Shown here: piece by piece, positions 49,862 to 60,279 of the stretch
How positions within the stretch are numbered: the stretch's first letter is position 1
How the letters are laid out: each line of letters starts with the position of its first letter
NCBI RefSeq assembly: GCF_007565055.1
Contig: NC_044557.1
Span: 69,616,095 to 69,680,094 of the forward strand
Length of the DNA stretch: 64,000 nt
Origin: Rhinopithecus roxellana
Taxonomy: Eukaryota > Chordata > Mammalia > Primates > Cercopithecidae
Direction of reading: 5' to 3'
Notes under the pieces: model-generated
What the model saw: the letters and a program-made list of their open reading frames with translations, nothing else
What the model was told of the DNA's origin: nothing
The model's database searches: none
Program-made: the position numbers and the translations under genes

Positions 49862-50230
49862 CTTTATAGCTGCTTCAATATCAACATTACCAAACTGTAA
49901 CTCCTTATTTTGCTCTTAATTCTTGTTTTTCTTTCTGTATTCTTCTATCTCAACAGGAACATGGCCGTTGGCTCATGTACCTAAGTGAGATACTTGCGTA
50001 ACATTCTAGGATTCTCTCTGCCCTAAGTCCTAAAATCTAAACAATCACTAAGTTCTATGACTTTTACTTCCCAAGCCATATGGATTTTATTTCATGGAAT
50101 TCATCCAGGTTCAGGCTTGTTTTGTTTGTTGCTTTATTCTTTGGTCTAACACACTGTCTGATACTTAGTAGATACCCAATAAATGTTTATAGAATAAATG
50201 AATGAATAAACAAATGAATGAGGCATAAAG
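49862..50230 (+). repeat. L2-like LINE 3' end
   Basis: The 3' part is clear: 'acactgtctgatacttagta', 'gatacccaataaatgtttat', 'agaataaatgaatgaataaa'. The upstream part to 49862 is compatible but weak. Confidence 0.55.
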
Positions 50231-50394
50231 GAATAAATAAACAAATCAAATAAGAATTGGAGCTTTTCCATCTTATTTCAGAATATCTAATCTTTTCAAG
50301 TCAAACATCCATCCTTTGATAAAATGGTTTGAGGACCTAAGTCTCTGGCCCACCAGCCCAGTGCCCTTCTACTTCTCCTAATATATTATATCTA

Positions 50395-50610
50395 GGGAAG
50401 GAAAATTTCTATCATGGACTGTCAGTGTTGAAAAACACCTTAGCGAGTTGTGAGTGAGTGCAAACCACTCTTTTAACAATGACAAAGCAAAGACTCAGAA
50501 AAGATATAACTTATTTGAGGCCATTCAGCTGGTTATTGAACAGAATAGGTGTGAAAATTAATCTTCTTACTTTTAGTGCAGTAATCTTTCCTTTATTTCA
50601 TGACACCTAT
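50395..50610. repeat. Ancient MIR/LINE-like scrap
   Basis: 'aaaaacaccttagcgagttg', 'aaagactcagaaaagatata' and 'aggccattcagctggttatt' match the general pattern of very old mammalian repeats. Family not assigned. Confidence 0.35.
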
Positions 50611-52420
50611 TAATTTTTGGAAAAAAATAAAATATCGTACTCTTAAGCAATATGTAAGTTAAATACAACTTCCCTTTATACAATGTTTTATTTCTTTTGC
50701 TATCATTAAGCTATGTAACCTTGGTAGAATATACATGCTAATTATTTGCACTATGCTTGCAGTTTTTAGAAATGCTATTGTGAATAAATGAATATTTTTA
50801 TTTAACTATTTCAGCATCAGAAAGGTTTTTTCTAAACCCTGAAATAACTTGTTGGCAAGCAAGAAAGGAGACTGGGGTATTCTTGCTTGTCTAGTAAGGT
50901 TGAAAAGATTAACTTGATAATTTGAACAGTTACTGGACTTTCTGTTGTGGCCATATTTAAGAGCTTGTAAAAGTATTTTTGGTCTGCTTAAAATTTTAAT
51001 GGATAATCAAAGACACTTCAGAAACTTTGGAGACATTTGGATATCACTTTATGATCTGCCCCAAGTTTGTAGTTCTTAATCCATTAAAAGACAGAGCTGC
51101 TTGTAAATCCACAGGTATAGATAAGGAGTCACTGTTTGACTGAGTCTGAACCCTTTTCAAATGAAATATGTCAGTGGCAGAAAGAGAGGATGAATTACTT
51201 TTTTAAAGGGTTTTCAAAGATTCTCATGATTCCTCTGGTATCACTTAAATGTGACATGACTGGTTTTTTAGTGTGTAAAAAGAAGTAAATTATTTGGGTA
51301 TATTTTTATGTAGAAAAGAAGATTTTTTAACTTGCATTTAGTTGAGAGATTGAAATGTATTTTATTTTAAATGGTAAATTGTAAATAAACTGTTTTAAAT
51401 GTAAATACGTATGGTTGAAAAAAATACTGAGAACCCCTAGCCGATAGAAATTAAACAGTTTATTTTCAAATAAGAAAATTATCCTAAATATTTCAATAAA
51501 GAATGTGAATATGCATATATTGAGTCGTGTTGTCCCACTGGTTCCTCTCTGACATCAGATTAGATTGTTGTCTTTGTGCTCTGTCTCTGAGGGTGTTTCT
51601 ATAAAGGGTCTTTGATTCCAATGCATTACTCAAAAAGATTGCACAAAGATGAAAAACATTTTCAGAGGAAAATCTCATACATGGATTTGTTATTCTGTAT
51701 ATAGAAAGCAAATTATTGTCTTTCCATAGTTTCTGAACACTGAGTAAGCATCAGGATCTAGTACTTAGGCGTTAATATGTTATTTCCTATATGTATTCTA
51801 TTTATATCTTTCAGATGTTCAGACTTATTGAATCTTTCTGGGCTCATTTTCCTCACTGCTGATCATCATTAGCTATTGATATACCAGAATTTAAAACGTT
51901 GGAAAATGTTTGTTTGTCTTAATGTAATGTGTTCTTCCATTTTCAGTGTATTTTTCAAGTGGTAAAGAAAGAGAGTGTGAGAAGAAGGGCGAATGGAAGT
52001 GTTGGCCTTGAATTTAACTTTTTGACTGGGAACATGAAATTTTTATGAACATTGCATCTTTATTGCTCAGATATAGATAAATTTAAATTTTACCATGCAC
52101 ACAATTTAACCATTACCGAAATATTTTAGCTGATTGTAGTTTATATACATTAGTTTTGGTTTTCAGGATAAGCAATAATGAAAACATGAAAAATAATGTC
52201 TGGTATTTAAACTATTAAAAGGAGGTGACACTAAATAGAGAAGTAAAGAAGGGATAGAATTGAACTCAGTTTGACAGTGTTTCTTTTAAAAAAAACCTCA
52301 AGATTGAATCTGTGTATTTAAAGATAGCTACTAACTTGAAAAGAAGCTAAAGCCAGATTAAGGCAACAATTTCATATGTCACCTGTCATGACATATAGCA
52401 TTTAGAAAATGTAATTACTA
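50611..52420. other. Unique intronic sequence
   Basis: AT-rich. No repeat, exon or RNA gene recognised. Confidence 0.4.
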
Positions 52421-52692
52421 GGCCAGGTGCAGTGGCTCACACCTGTAATTCCAGCACTTTGGGAAGCTGAGGAGGGTGGATCACCTGAGGTCAGGAGTTC
52501 GAGACCAACCTGACCAACATGACGAAACTCCATCTCTACTAAAAATGCGAAATTAGCCAGACCTGGTGGTGCTTGCCTGTAATCTCAGCTACCTGGGAGG
52601 CTGAGGCAGGAGAATCTCTTGAACACGAGAGGCAACCTGGGCAACAAGAGCGAAACTCTGTCTCACAAAAAAAAAAAAAAAAGAAAGAAAAA
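52421..52692 (+). mobile_element. AluS, sense, with a deletion in the right arm
   Basis: 'ggccaggtgcagtggctcac' to an A/G tail. The right arm jumps from 'cacgagaggc' to 'aacctgggcaacaagag', so about 40 nt including 'gccactgcactccag' are lost. Confidence 0.92.
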
Positions 52693-52767
52693 GAAAATAT
52701 AAGTGCTGAATATATTCTATTCTATTTTTCTCAGCTTTCTATTCTATATGGATTTCATTGACATTAA

Positions 52768-52818
52768 AATTGATGCAAAAGTAATGGTGGTTTTTGCCAT
52801 AGTTTTGCACCAACCTAA
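52768..52818. mobile_element. MADE1 (mariner-derived MITE), internally deleted
   Basis: Left half 'tgatgcaaaagtaatggtgg', 'tttttgccat', then directly the right terminal repeat 'agttttgcaccaacctaa'. A complete MADE1 is an 80-bp near-palindrome; about 30 nt of the second arm are missing. Confidence 0.88.
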
Positions 52819-53077
52819 TATTTATTCCTATTTCATTCCTTCCCATTCTCATGTCTGCTGTTGATCAGGCTGAAAAGAAATAACATTAAAAAACAACGAA
52901 TTTAGGTTACTGAGATAAAATCTTTAAAATATAAACATTTCAGTATGGTGATATGGCATGGTAATACTCTTTGGGGAATAAATATCCTAGATTTAATTAT
53001 TTCATAGAGAGGCTACAAGTCCTGATAGTGATTTTTTTTTTTTTTCTACCTATCCTAAACAACATTTAACCTATTGG

Positions 53078-53078
<1 letters not shown>
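52819..53078. other. Unique intronic sequence
   Basis: A T-rich run at 53033-53045. Nothing else recognised. Confidence 0.4.
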
Positions 53079-53123
<45 letters not shown>

Positions 53124-53448
53124 TATCGAGGCCCTCTTTTATTTATTTGTATTTATTCCATTTGTTTATTTCTTAAGCAAGCATTTAATGAATTCCTACT
53201 TTATGCAAGTGTGTATACTGTCTTTACTTCCTATTTCCCTTTATAGATTCCAAAATATTACTCTGGAGTAAATGAAAGGAAGAAGACCTTCCAAAACTGC
53301 TTATTTCTAAAGTGTTGTTGTTCAAACTCTTTTGGTACAATAGAATTCTATTCAGTATACCAAATACAGAAAAACAAGTAAAAACTTCATCTAAACATTT
53401 TTTATTTGAAAAATATGCCTTGCTATTTATTGTACACATAGCCATATT
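53079..53448 (-). pseudogene. Possible short retrocopy of an unidentified transcript 3' end
   Basis: 42 uninterrupted Ts (53079-53120) are not followed by Alu or L1 sequence. Read on the minus strand, the sequence ends AATAAA, then 17 nt, then the A42, as a polyadenylated mRNA would. 'acctattg' occurs just outside both proposed ends (53069 and 53449). Source transcript not recognised. The 73-codon minus-strand frame (53224-53445) has no known match. It could instead be an unrelated poly-T run. Confidence 0.35.
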
Positions 53449-53457
53449 ACCTATTGA

Positions 53458-53879
53458 AACTGGTAGTAATTTCAGAAAATTACCAAGTACTTAAAAAACT
53501 CTCCAGATATTGTTGTTTGAGAGTCTTGAATAAATACAAGAATTTTAACGCAAAATGATTGTTCTATTGTTTCTTGTCTATCTGTTTTGGCATTAGATCA
53601 GTGCTTTCTAAGGGAGTGTTATTGTTTCTGATTCTAAAAGACTTAACTAAAAAGAATTGACTTCAGTAGATGATGCGTGTGAAAAGGTGAAAGGAAGAAA
53701 TTGAACTAAATTTGAATACAATTGTAAGGACAACTTTTATTTTCCTCTTAGGATAAGATGAGTTGTTTTTCAGACAAGCGTAATTAATTCTCTTTGTATG
53801 AATCCTGAGAATATCATGTGTGTAAAGCGAACACACAAAAAGAGGTGGCTGCTGTTAAAGTACAAGTGGAAGTATTCTG
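53458..53879. other. Unique intron immediately upstream of the exon
   Basis: No repeat recognised. Ends at the branch-point region. Confidence 0.5.
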
Positions 53880-53904
53880 AACACTTCTGTTTCATTGTCT
53901 GCAG
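53880..53904 (+). other. ZFPM2: 3' splice site and branch-point region of the ZFPM2 exon
   Basis: Upstream of the exon the sequence is ttctgtttcattgtctgcag, a short pyrimidine-rich tract ending in CAG. A plausible branch-point adenosine lies at 53880 in 'ttctga', 24 nt before the AG. The first AG after the tract is the one used, since it restores the ZFPM2 reading frame with a split Gly codon. Further AGs follow at 53906 and 53908, but using them would change the frame or remove conserved residues. Confidence 0.8.
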
Positions 53905-54023
53905 GAGAGCTGGAGGTGTTTCAGAAAGATGGGGAACGAAAAATTCAGAGTCGTCAGCAACTTCCGGTGGGAACAACCTGGGGGCCGTTTCCTGGGAAGA
54001 TGGACTTGAATAATAATTCTGTG
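53905..54023 (+). CDS. ZFPM2: Internal coding exon of ZFPM2 (FOG2), probably exon 4
   Basis: Seen: an open segment bounded by a good 3' splice site (pyrimidine-rich run ending GCAG at 53901-53904) and a 5' splice site GTATGT from 54024. It begins with the last two bases of a split Gly codon (entry phase 1), then reads ELEVFQKDGERK, IQSRQQLPVG, TTWGPFPGKM, DLNNNSV and ends on a codon boundary (119 nt). Known: this matches, from memory, human ZFPM2 residues about 101-140 of 1151. ZFPM2 is a nuclear multi-zinc-finger protein that binds the N-terminal finger of GATA4/5/6 and recruits NuRD and CtBP, needed for heart, coronary, diaphragm and gonad development. The LPxGTxWGPFxG stretch looks like the start of the atypical PR (SET-like) domain, ahead of the first zinc finger. 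Arg112 is CGA at 53937-53939; a nonsense change at R112 is a reported human diaphragm-defect mutation (recalled). Odd: the last codon is GTG (Val), where I recall Leu140 in human. The rest of the gene is outside the window. Confidence 0.93.
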
Positions 54024-54029
54024 GTATGT
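54021..54029 (+). other. ZFPM2: 5' splice site of the ZFPM2 exon, tandem GT pair
   Basis: Two GT dinucleotides stand 3 nt apart: GTGGTA at 54021 and GTATGT at 54024. The second is much closer to the U1 consensus (G at -1, GTA at +1 to +3, G at +5) and is chosen here. The first would drop one codon without changing frame. Confidence 0.7.
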
Positions 54030-54565
54030 GGATATTCCAAGATGGTTAATATTTTGTCATCAACAGTTAATATTTTGTCATAGCCCAGAAATTATCTCTG
54101 CTTGCTTTCCAATGAAATCACTAAAAATAACCATTTGTTTTTGCTGTTTCATGGATGGCAAAACTTGGATACTTTTCAAGTGGTTTGTGTCTGACAGTAA
54201 TATATGCAGAATTTATACAGAAACAGGTTACTCATATTAAATTGTGGCTAGTAAGGTAATATATAAGGTTATTGCTTTATCTGCTTAGCCAGACTAAGAC
54301 TGTTCACATTTAATAATATATAAAATTGCCTTTATTTTTCAGATGACACAAATTGTCATCCATTACAGGTTTACATGAAGAGCAAGAAATAAACAACTTT
54401 GTTTTTCCTTGGTAATACTGTTTGTACCTTTAAAAGCAAGGATGAATGATCGGCATTATAACTTTTGTTGTTCGGTTTTTTTGTAAAAGTTCTGAGAACA
54501 GAAAGTCTATCTCTCGGTGTGATTATATGGATTATTGATTAATTAGATGTTTTAAAAGTGATGGA
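54030..54565. other. Unique intron immediately downstream of the exon
   Basis: Apart from a short local repetition of 'gttaatattttgtcat' at 54045 and 54066, nothing recognised. Confidence 0.5.
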
Positions 54566-54883
54566 GACTGGGCACAGTGGCTCACGCCTGTAATCCCAGC
54601 ACTTTGGGAGGCTGAGACGGGTGGGTCACTTGAGGTCAGGAGTTCGAGACCAGCTTGGCCAAACCTGGCAAAACCCCATCTTTACTAAAAATACACACAA
54701 AGAAATTACCCAGACGTGGTGGCAGGTGCCTGTAGTCCCAGCTACTTGGGAGGCTGAGGCAGGAGAATCACTTGAACCCAGAAGGCAGAGTCTGCAGTGA
54801 TCTGAGATAGTGCCATTGCATTCCAGCCTGGGTGACAGAGCAAGACTCTGTCTCAAAATAATAAATAAATAAATAAATAAATG
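54566..54883 (+). mobile_element. AluS, sense, with (AAAT)n tail
   Basis: 'gactgggcacagtggctcac' to 'ctgtctcaaaataataaata', with a tail of AAAT repeats. The flanks 'gtgatgga' and 'gtaatgga' suggest a diverged duplication. Confidence 0.93.
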
Positions 54884-54937
54884 TAATGGAAAGGTAGGTA
54901 GTTTGGTTACATTTAAACTTTATTTCTAAATTGGATA

Positions 54938-55442
54938 TATTAGTTTGCTATTCCTGCCTCAGCAACTCACCACAAACTTTGTGCCTTAAAACAACATAAA
55001 CTTATTATCTTGCAGTTATGGAAGTCAGAAATTCAAATTGGGTGTCACTGGACTAAAATCAAGGTGTCTACAGGGCTGAGCTCCTTTTCAGATGCTTTAT
55101 GGGAGGATCTGTTTTCTTCCTTTTCCAGTTTCTGAGAGCGGCCAATGGCCCTTCCCTCTTAGCCCCCCTTCCATCTTCAAAGCCACCAGCATCTGATGGA
55201 GTCTTTCTCACGTCCACATTCCATCTCTGACTCTTTTGCTTCTCTCTTACACATTTAAGGACACTTATGATTACACTGTCCGCCTGGGTCATCTAAGCTA
55301 ATTTCTCTTTTTTAAGGTCAGCTGATTAACACTCTCCATTCTATTTGCTTCCTTAATTTCTCTTTGCCATGCAAAGGAATGTTCGCAAGTTCTAGAGGTC
55401 AGGATGTAAACATCTTTACAAGGAGCTATTCTGCCTACCACA
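54938..55442 (-). mobile_element. Old MaLR-type LTR (MLT1-like)
   Basis: 'tattagtttgctattcctgc', 'aacaacataaacttattatc', 'tccatctctgactcttttgc', 'tttaaggacacttatgatta', ending near 'taccaca'. More diverged than the 12-15 kb copies. Confidence 0.65.
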
Positions 55443-57019
55443 TGGGATAAAAGAAAAACAATAGCTGAAAACCTGTCTTATAATAAGTGATAATACAGGT
55501 GAGGAAATCTGGGAAGAAAAATGTTTCATATTCCTTAGAGAATCTAGAAATTTTATAAGTATTTATTCCACTGAAAGTCCTTCTCTCTAAATGCCATTTA
55601 TGTAGGGAGAGTCTTGTGACTTTTAAAGGACTCTATCTATGCTAAGGGGACGTAAAAACTCCCAGAGTGCGGATTTATTGCATGAAGGAAATCCCTTCTT
55701 CAAGTTATTACATGAAAGAAATTGATACGTGTGGATCTCTGTTTATTCAGTGCCATGTGGATGTGACAGAGGTTGTTGGTTCAACTAAAAGTAATGATTA
55801 GAATAAACAGGAAATATTTGTGTTACCAAACTTTTAAAGAGTGCATGAGATCCCAGGGGTATATTTATTACTTTATAAATTCATGTATTTATCCATAAAA
55901 GGATGAAGTAGGGGTTTTCACATATATTTAAGGACCAAACAAGTTGACTTTATAGTCCAAACCAAATGTTTAATAATCTGGGCAATTTGTTCTAGGTGGG
56001 CCCGTGCAGCTACTTCAAAAGAGATTTGTGATATAGCCACAAAATGCAGGCCTCAGTTGGTTGAGTTGCATTAACAGATTCTTCTATTGATTCCTTTCAG
56101 AGAGCAATATTAACTATGTCCATGTCTCAAGCTAATGAATGTTAAGAAAGGCAAGGGAAGGATCGCCTACACATCAAAGGTTGAATTAAATGCTATTCTG
56201 AACTTATTTTATCTGGGAGTTTCTATTTGTCTTCTAGCGTTGCTTACTAAACGTTGTGAGCTATATCATATTTATCTTATTTATCACAGTGTATCAGATA
56301 CCAATGCAACCTTTAATCATTTGAATGATATTTCTTCAAAAGTGTACCTACACTGTATCAGCTATAGTTGATGTACGAGATGAACCTTTTTCAGTTTACT
56401 ATATTAAAAGAATATATTTACTACAATGCTATTTTTGATTTATCTTGCTATTACTCTCTGTATGTATACAGAATGGTAGTTTTATGACATTTTTACCATA
56501 TGCTAATTCATGATGGATGGAAAATAAACCTATCTGAGAAAGTTTGATTTTTCATTGAAATAATTTCTGATTTTTAGACAGTTGATGTCATTTTGCTGTT
56601 TTAATAGTTCTGTATCACTGTAAAGCTATTTTATGCCATATTTAATTTTTTAAAAGGAGTTTATATATATGAAATTTTCAGAATTTTTGATACTATTTAA
56701 AACATATGAATACTCTTTAGATTATCAACAATTGGGTAATGGGTGATTATTTAGAAAACAATTTTAATACTTCCGTTTTCTTCTTTTGTCTTAGGGTTTG
56801 AATATCAAATTATTTTATTTAGTTAAAATACAGCATTTTTCCTGATTTTAAAATTTAGTTGCCTGACTAAAACATATTTTCAAATGTTTTTCTTTTGAAA
56901 TAACATCCTCTTCCAAAATTTACTTCTGAGTTCATATCATTAAATACTACTAGTATTATTATTCCTACTACTGTTACTACTGTACATCAAATTGGTTAAC
57001 ATATATGACTGGAAAATGG
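55443..57019. other. Unique intronic sequence
   Basis: AT-rich, nothing recognised. Confidence 0.4.
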
Positions 57020-57170
57020 AAACAGATTAGCTCATTTAATCCTCCAAAAAACCTGTGAATTTGGCTCCACCATAAATCATATTTTACAGATAAGAAAATA
57101 AAAATTCTCACTTCTGATTCCAGAGTCTCCTTTTTTAAAGACTCTGCCACAGTGCCTTCTCAGTATAACT
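57020..57170 (-). repeat. MIR-like ancient SINE
   Basis: Reverse MIR: 'agctcatttaatcctccaaa', 'ctccaccataaatcatattt', 'tacagataagaaaataaaaa'. Confidence 0.55.
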
Positions 57171-57884
57171 TCTGTAACATGATTTGAGCATGATAGAATT
57201 GTTGATGATTTCTTAACATGAATCATAAATTTATAAAAATCTCTGGGAGGAAATATGCAAAAATTAGAAATATACCTTTTTTTCCCCTGATGGGCAAAAT
57301 ATTTGTTATGTAATTAGACTACTTGAGCACTTAAAAGTTAATTCAAAGACGTCTGGAGTTTTGTTACCTCTTCATAATTTGGACAGTACTATAATATGTA
57401 TTTGATATCATAAATATTCCTTATAATAAAATATAGAGTCTACCCCTTCCCTACCCAACCTTGAATCAAATTTGGATTAATGCACTCTCTTAAATTGCTT
57501 ATTCGCCAACTGATGTAATGTTACTCTGCTCAGACTCATGGTGTTGGCTCAGGAGATTCGGCTCACTAATTAATCCAACACAGTAATTAATTGAGTCGCC
57601 ATGCCAGATGTCAAATCCTTTTTATATCTTTCAAGTCCCCATCTTCAAGTACATTAGCAATATGCCACCTTCTGCAGGAAGACTTTGCAGACCAGGCATT
57701 TAGATGTATATAGAACATTTTTAAAAACACAGAAGCACCAAACAAATTGGTTTGACAAAAAGTTGTTCTTAGAATTATGTAATACACTGAACATAGAAAT
57801 AGAGTATCTTTTGTCCATACCTTATTATCTTGGTAGATACTTCGTGTTTCAAAAGTTTTATAATAGCAACAGCAGCATAGTAAA
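57171..57884. other. Unique intron with paired TAATTA motifs
   Basis: 57560-57600 contains 'taattaat' twice (57567 and 57584) in an imperfect palindrome with GGC...GCC ends. No repeat family or exon is recognised in the rest. Confidence 0.45.
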
Positions 57885-58070
57885 TACTTTCATTGGGCCA
57901 GATACTGGTCAAAGTGCTTTACATGTTTTATAGCATATTTACTTCTTACACAAGTGCAAGAGAAGATAATATTTATCTCCTTTCTTACAGAGGCGTAAAC
58001 TGCTACTTTGGGAAGTTAAATAACTAGCCTAAGGTCAACTTGGTCTGATTCCATAACCCATGCTCCAGTC
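57885..58070 (-). repeat. MIR-like ancient SINE
   Basis: Reverse MIR: 'gatactggtcaaagtgcttt', 'acatgttttatagcatattt', 'tacagaggcgtaaactgcta', 'agttaaataactagcctaag'. Confidence 0.7.
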
Positions 58071-58316
58071 TTAGAAATGTTTTCTGTGATGTGATAATAA
58101 TAATGCCTAGCTTACAGGAATTTTGGACTAAATGGGATAGCATATGTGAGTTATCCACAAATTTCAACTACTATTACTAGTCAGTAATCTGTGGAAGTGA
58201 ACCCATTGAAATCTTTCAACTTTAAAACAAAAAACACTCTTTAAATTAAACAAGTAACACTATAAACCTTGGTGTTTGGGGATTTTACATCCCTAAATTT
58301 GACTGCCAAGGTCTCT

Positions 58317-58672
58317 GTCTTAGGATTCTCGAGAGAAACAGAACAACAGGATATGTAGGTGTATAGACAGAGGTTTATTACAAGGAATTGGCTTGTACAG
58401 TTACGATGGTTGGGAAGTACAAAATCTGCAGTATTCAGTCAGGTGAGAGACCTGGGAGAGCCAGTGGTGCAGATAAAGTTCGATAGCGGTCTTTGGGATA
58501 TTTCCTCGCCTATAGGGAAGCCAGTCTTTTTGGTCTCTTCAGGCTTTCAGTTGATTGGGTGAGACCCACTCACATTTTGGAGGGCAGTCTTTTTTATCCA
58601 GAGTTCACTGATTTAAATGTTAATTTCATTCAGAAACACCCTGTGAGTTGGCAATTAAAAAGAACCATCACA
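58317..58672 (-). mobile_element. LTR-like interspersed repeat, antisense
   Basis: The + strand is the reverse of a common primate element with TG...CA ends: 'tgtcttaggattctcgagag', 'aaacagaacaacaggatatg', 'ttattacaaggaattggctt', 'agtacaaaatctgcagtatt', 'cacattttggagggcagtct', ending 'agaaccatcaca'. Exact family name not certain. Confidence 0.6.
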
Positions 58673-59829
58673 GGCTCCAAAGGTCTGCACTACCTTGCAA
58701 GTTTCAGTGTTTTGAGGTATGACCTTAAACTTATGAAAACATTGTTACCAGTGAGGGAGCCCAGCGTTCTTTCCAGCATCTCACCTCATATCTCAGAAAT
58801 AACTTATATTAAATGCTATCATGGTAGCACAAACTTGGTGTTTTTGAGAGTTTTGCAATTTTATTCATTGAAAAAAAATCAAAGGACTAACGACAAGGAA
58901 GAAATTTTAAAAATTACCTTAAGTTCTGATCAATATCTGGTTTGGATGTGGTTTTAGAACGTCTGTATTTGTATGTCGTACCTTTGAAGTTTTTCCTTAT
59001 ATTCTCCCAAGGACAAAGATCCTTGCAATAAACTAAATCTCAGCTGTGCGAGCATGTGGTAGTGCTTAGTAAGTGTCAAGCAACAGTGATTACTTGGAAG
59101 GTTGGGTGTCTGAAATTTAAATGGCATTTGCCCTCTCTTGCTTTTAAATATATCAGCTGTTGATAGCTAACTATTCTGATTAGATTCAGTCAACTACTGG
59201 AATCATACAACATACATAGTTAATTAAATAGAAAGCCCCAGATGACTTACAACATAGTAGTAAACTCATCGCAACCTGTTAAATTCAACAAATGAAATTT
59301 GATAGAGAAATCTCATTTTATTCTGTTCAATCAGAACAAAACCTTGTATTATTTTCCCACAGGGTATTTGTGATACTGAATTTTTTAAAAAAATAAAATG
59401 TACATATAAAGGGCACTATAGATATTTTGTTGACCTAATCATGAAATAATGCATGTATCAAATTGCATCTTAAAAGTTTTAAGATAGTCATCTTTCTAGA
59501 AGTGTGATTAAGGAAAAAACTAGAAGTCCCTGATCTACCTGCTCATAATTAGAATTATTAATTGCCTCCATTTCTCCCTTTGCAGTTTTATCTTTTCCAG
59601 TATTCATCTTTGATCTTAATCATTGCTAGTCTTCAAGCTTCGTACTGTACCTATCCTGTAGCAAATATATCTCTACCCATGTCTCCAGCATTCACCTCTA
59701 TAGGCAAAGGCTGCCCAGTGGGCACACCTGTGACTTTTCTACCTGAGCACTTTTTTCCAGCCTTAAGAGCAAACTCCCTGTAAACTGCGAAAACTGGAAG
59801 TGCTGGAGATTTCCTATTCCCAAAGGTTA
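58673..59829. other. Unique intronic sequence
   Basis: Nothing recognised. The 154-codon open frame at 58493-58957 begins in the LTR-like repeat and is not a known protein. Confidence 0.4.
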
Positions 59830-60102
59830 TCCTCAACCAATGATGGACAGAAGGTTGGTGGACTAACACCTCTGCTTCCCTTCCTCTTGGTTAGGATACA
59901 AGATGTGTTCTGTATTGTTTATTAGAATTTGGCAGTGGAATGGAGCGCTGATTGACTTGATAGTGAACATTTTGTGAACCTCTTCCCTTTCCTGCTTACT
60001 TGGCCATAACCTTACTGGGATTTTCTGGGATCAACTTCCCAGTAAACTACTTGTACTGGAATCAGTCTCAGGGTAAGCCTCTGGGGAATCCATACTAAGA
60101 CA
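59830..60102 (+). repeat. Possible old LTR 3' part
   Basis: 'ttctgggatcaacttcccag', 'taaactacttgtactggaat' and 'ctcagggtaagcctctgggg' recall the end of several mammalian LTR families. The left boundary is a guess. Confidence 0.4.
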
Positions 60103-60204
60103 ACCTCTAAGATGTAATAATGAAATAAATGTGAAAGCAATATCCAAATTATTATTGAGATTATAGAGGACATAGAATTATTTAACCTTTATTATCCAAT
60201 TTTG

Positions 60205-60250
60205 GACCTCTATTACTGGCACATAATTGGTATTCAATAAATACTCTTTA
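60205..60250 (+). repeat. L2/MIR 3' tail scrap
   Basis: 'ctggcacataattggtattc' then 'aataaatactctttaaaat' is the usual L2/MIR end. Confidence 0.5.
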
Positions 60251-60279
60251 AAATAAAAATCTAATCGAACTGAATTTCC

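Larger units (their letters stand above)
1..53904 (+). other. ZFPM2: Intron upstream of the ZFPM2 exon (3' part, probably intron 3)
   Basis: Inferred from the exon at 53905 and its orientation. Because the exon is entered in phase 1, the previous exon must end one base into a Gly codon. No other splice-bounded segment that I can tie to ZFPM2 is seen in this stretch, which fits the very long introns known for the 5' half of this gene. It is filled with repeats listed separately. Confidence 0.85.

Noticed and set aside
58493..58957. 154-codon + frame
   Set aside because: Starts inside an LTR-like repeat and runs into unique DNA. No recognised domain.
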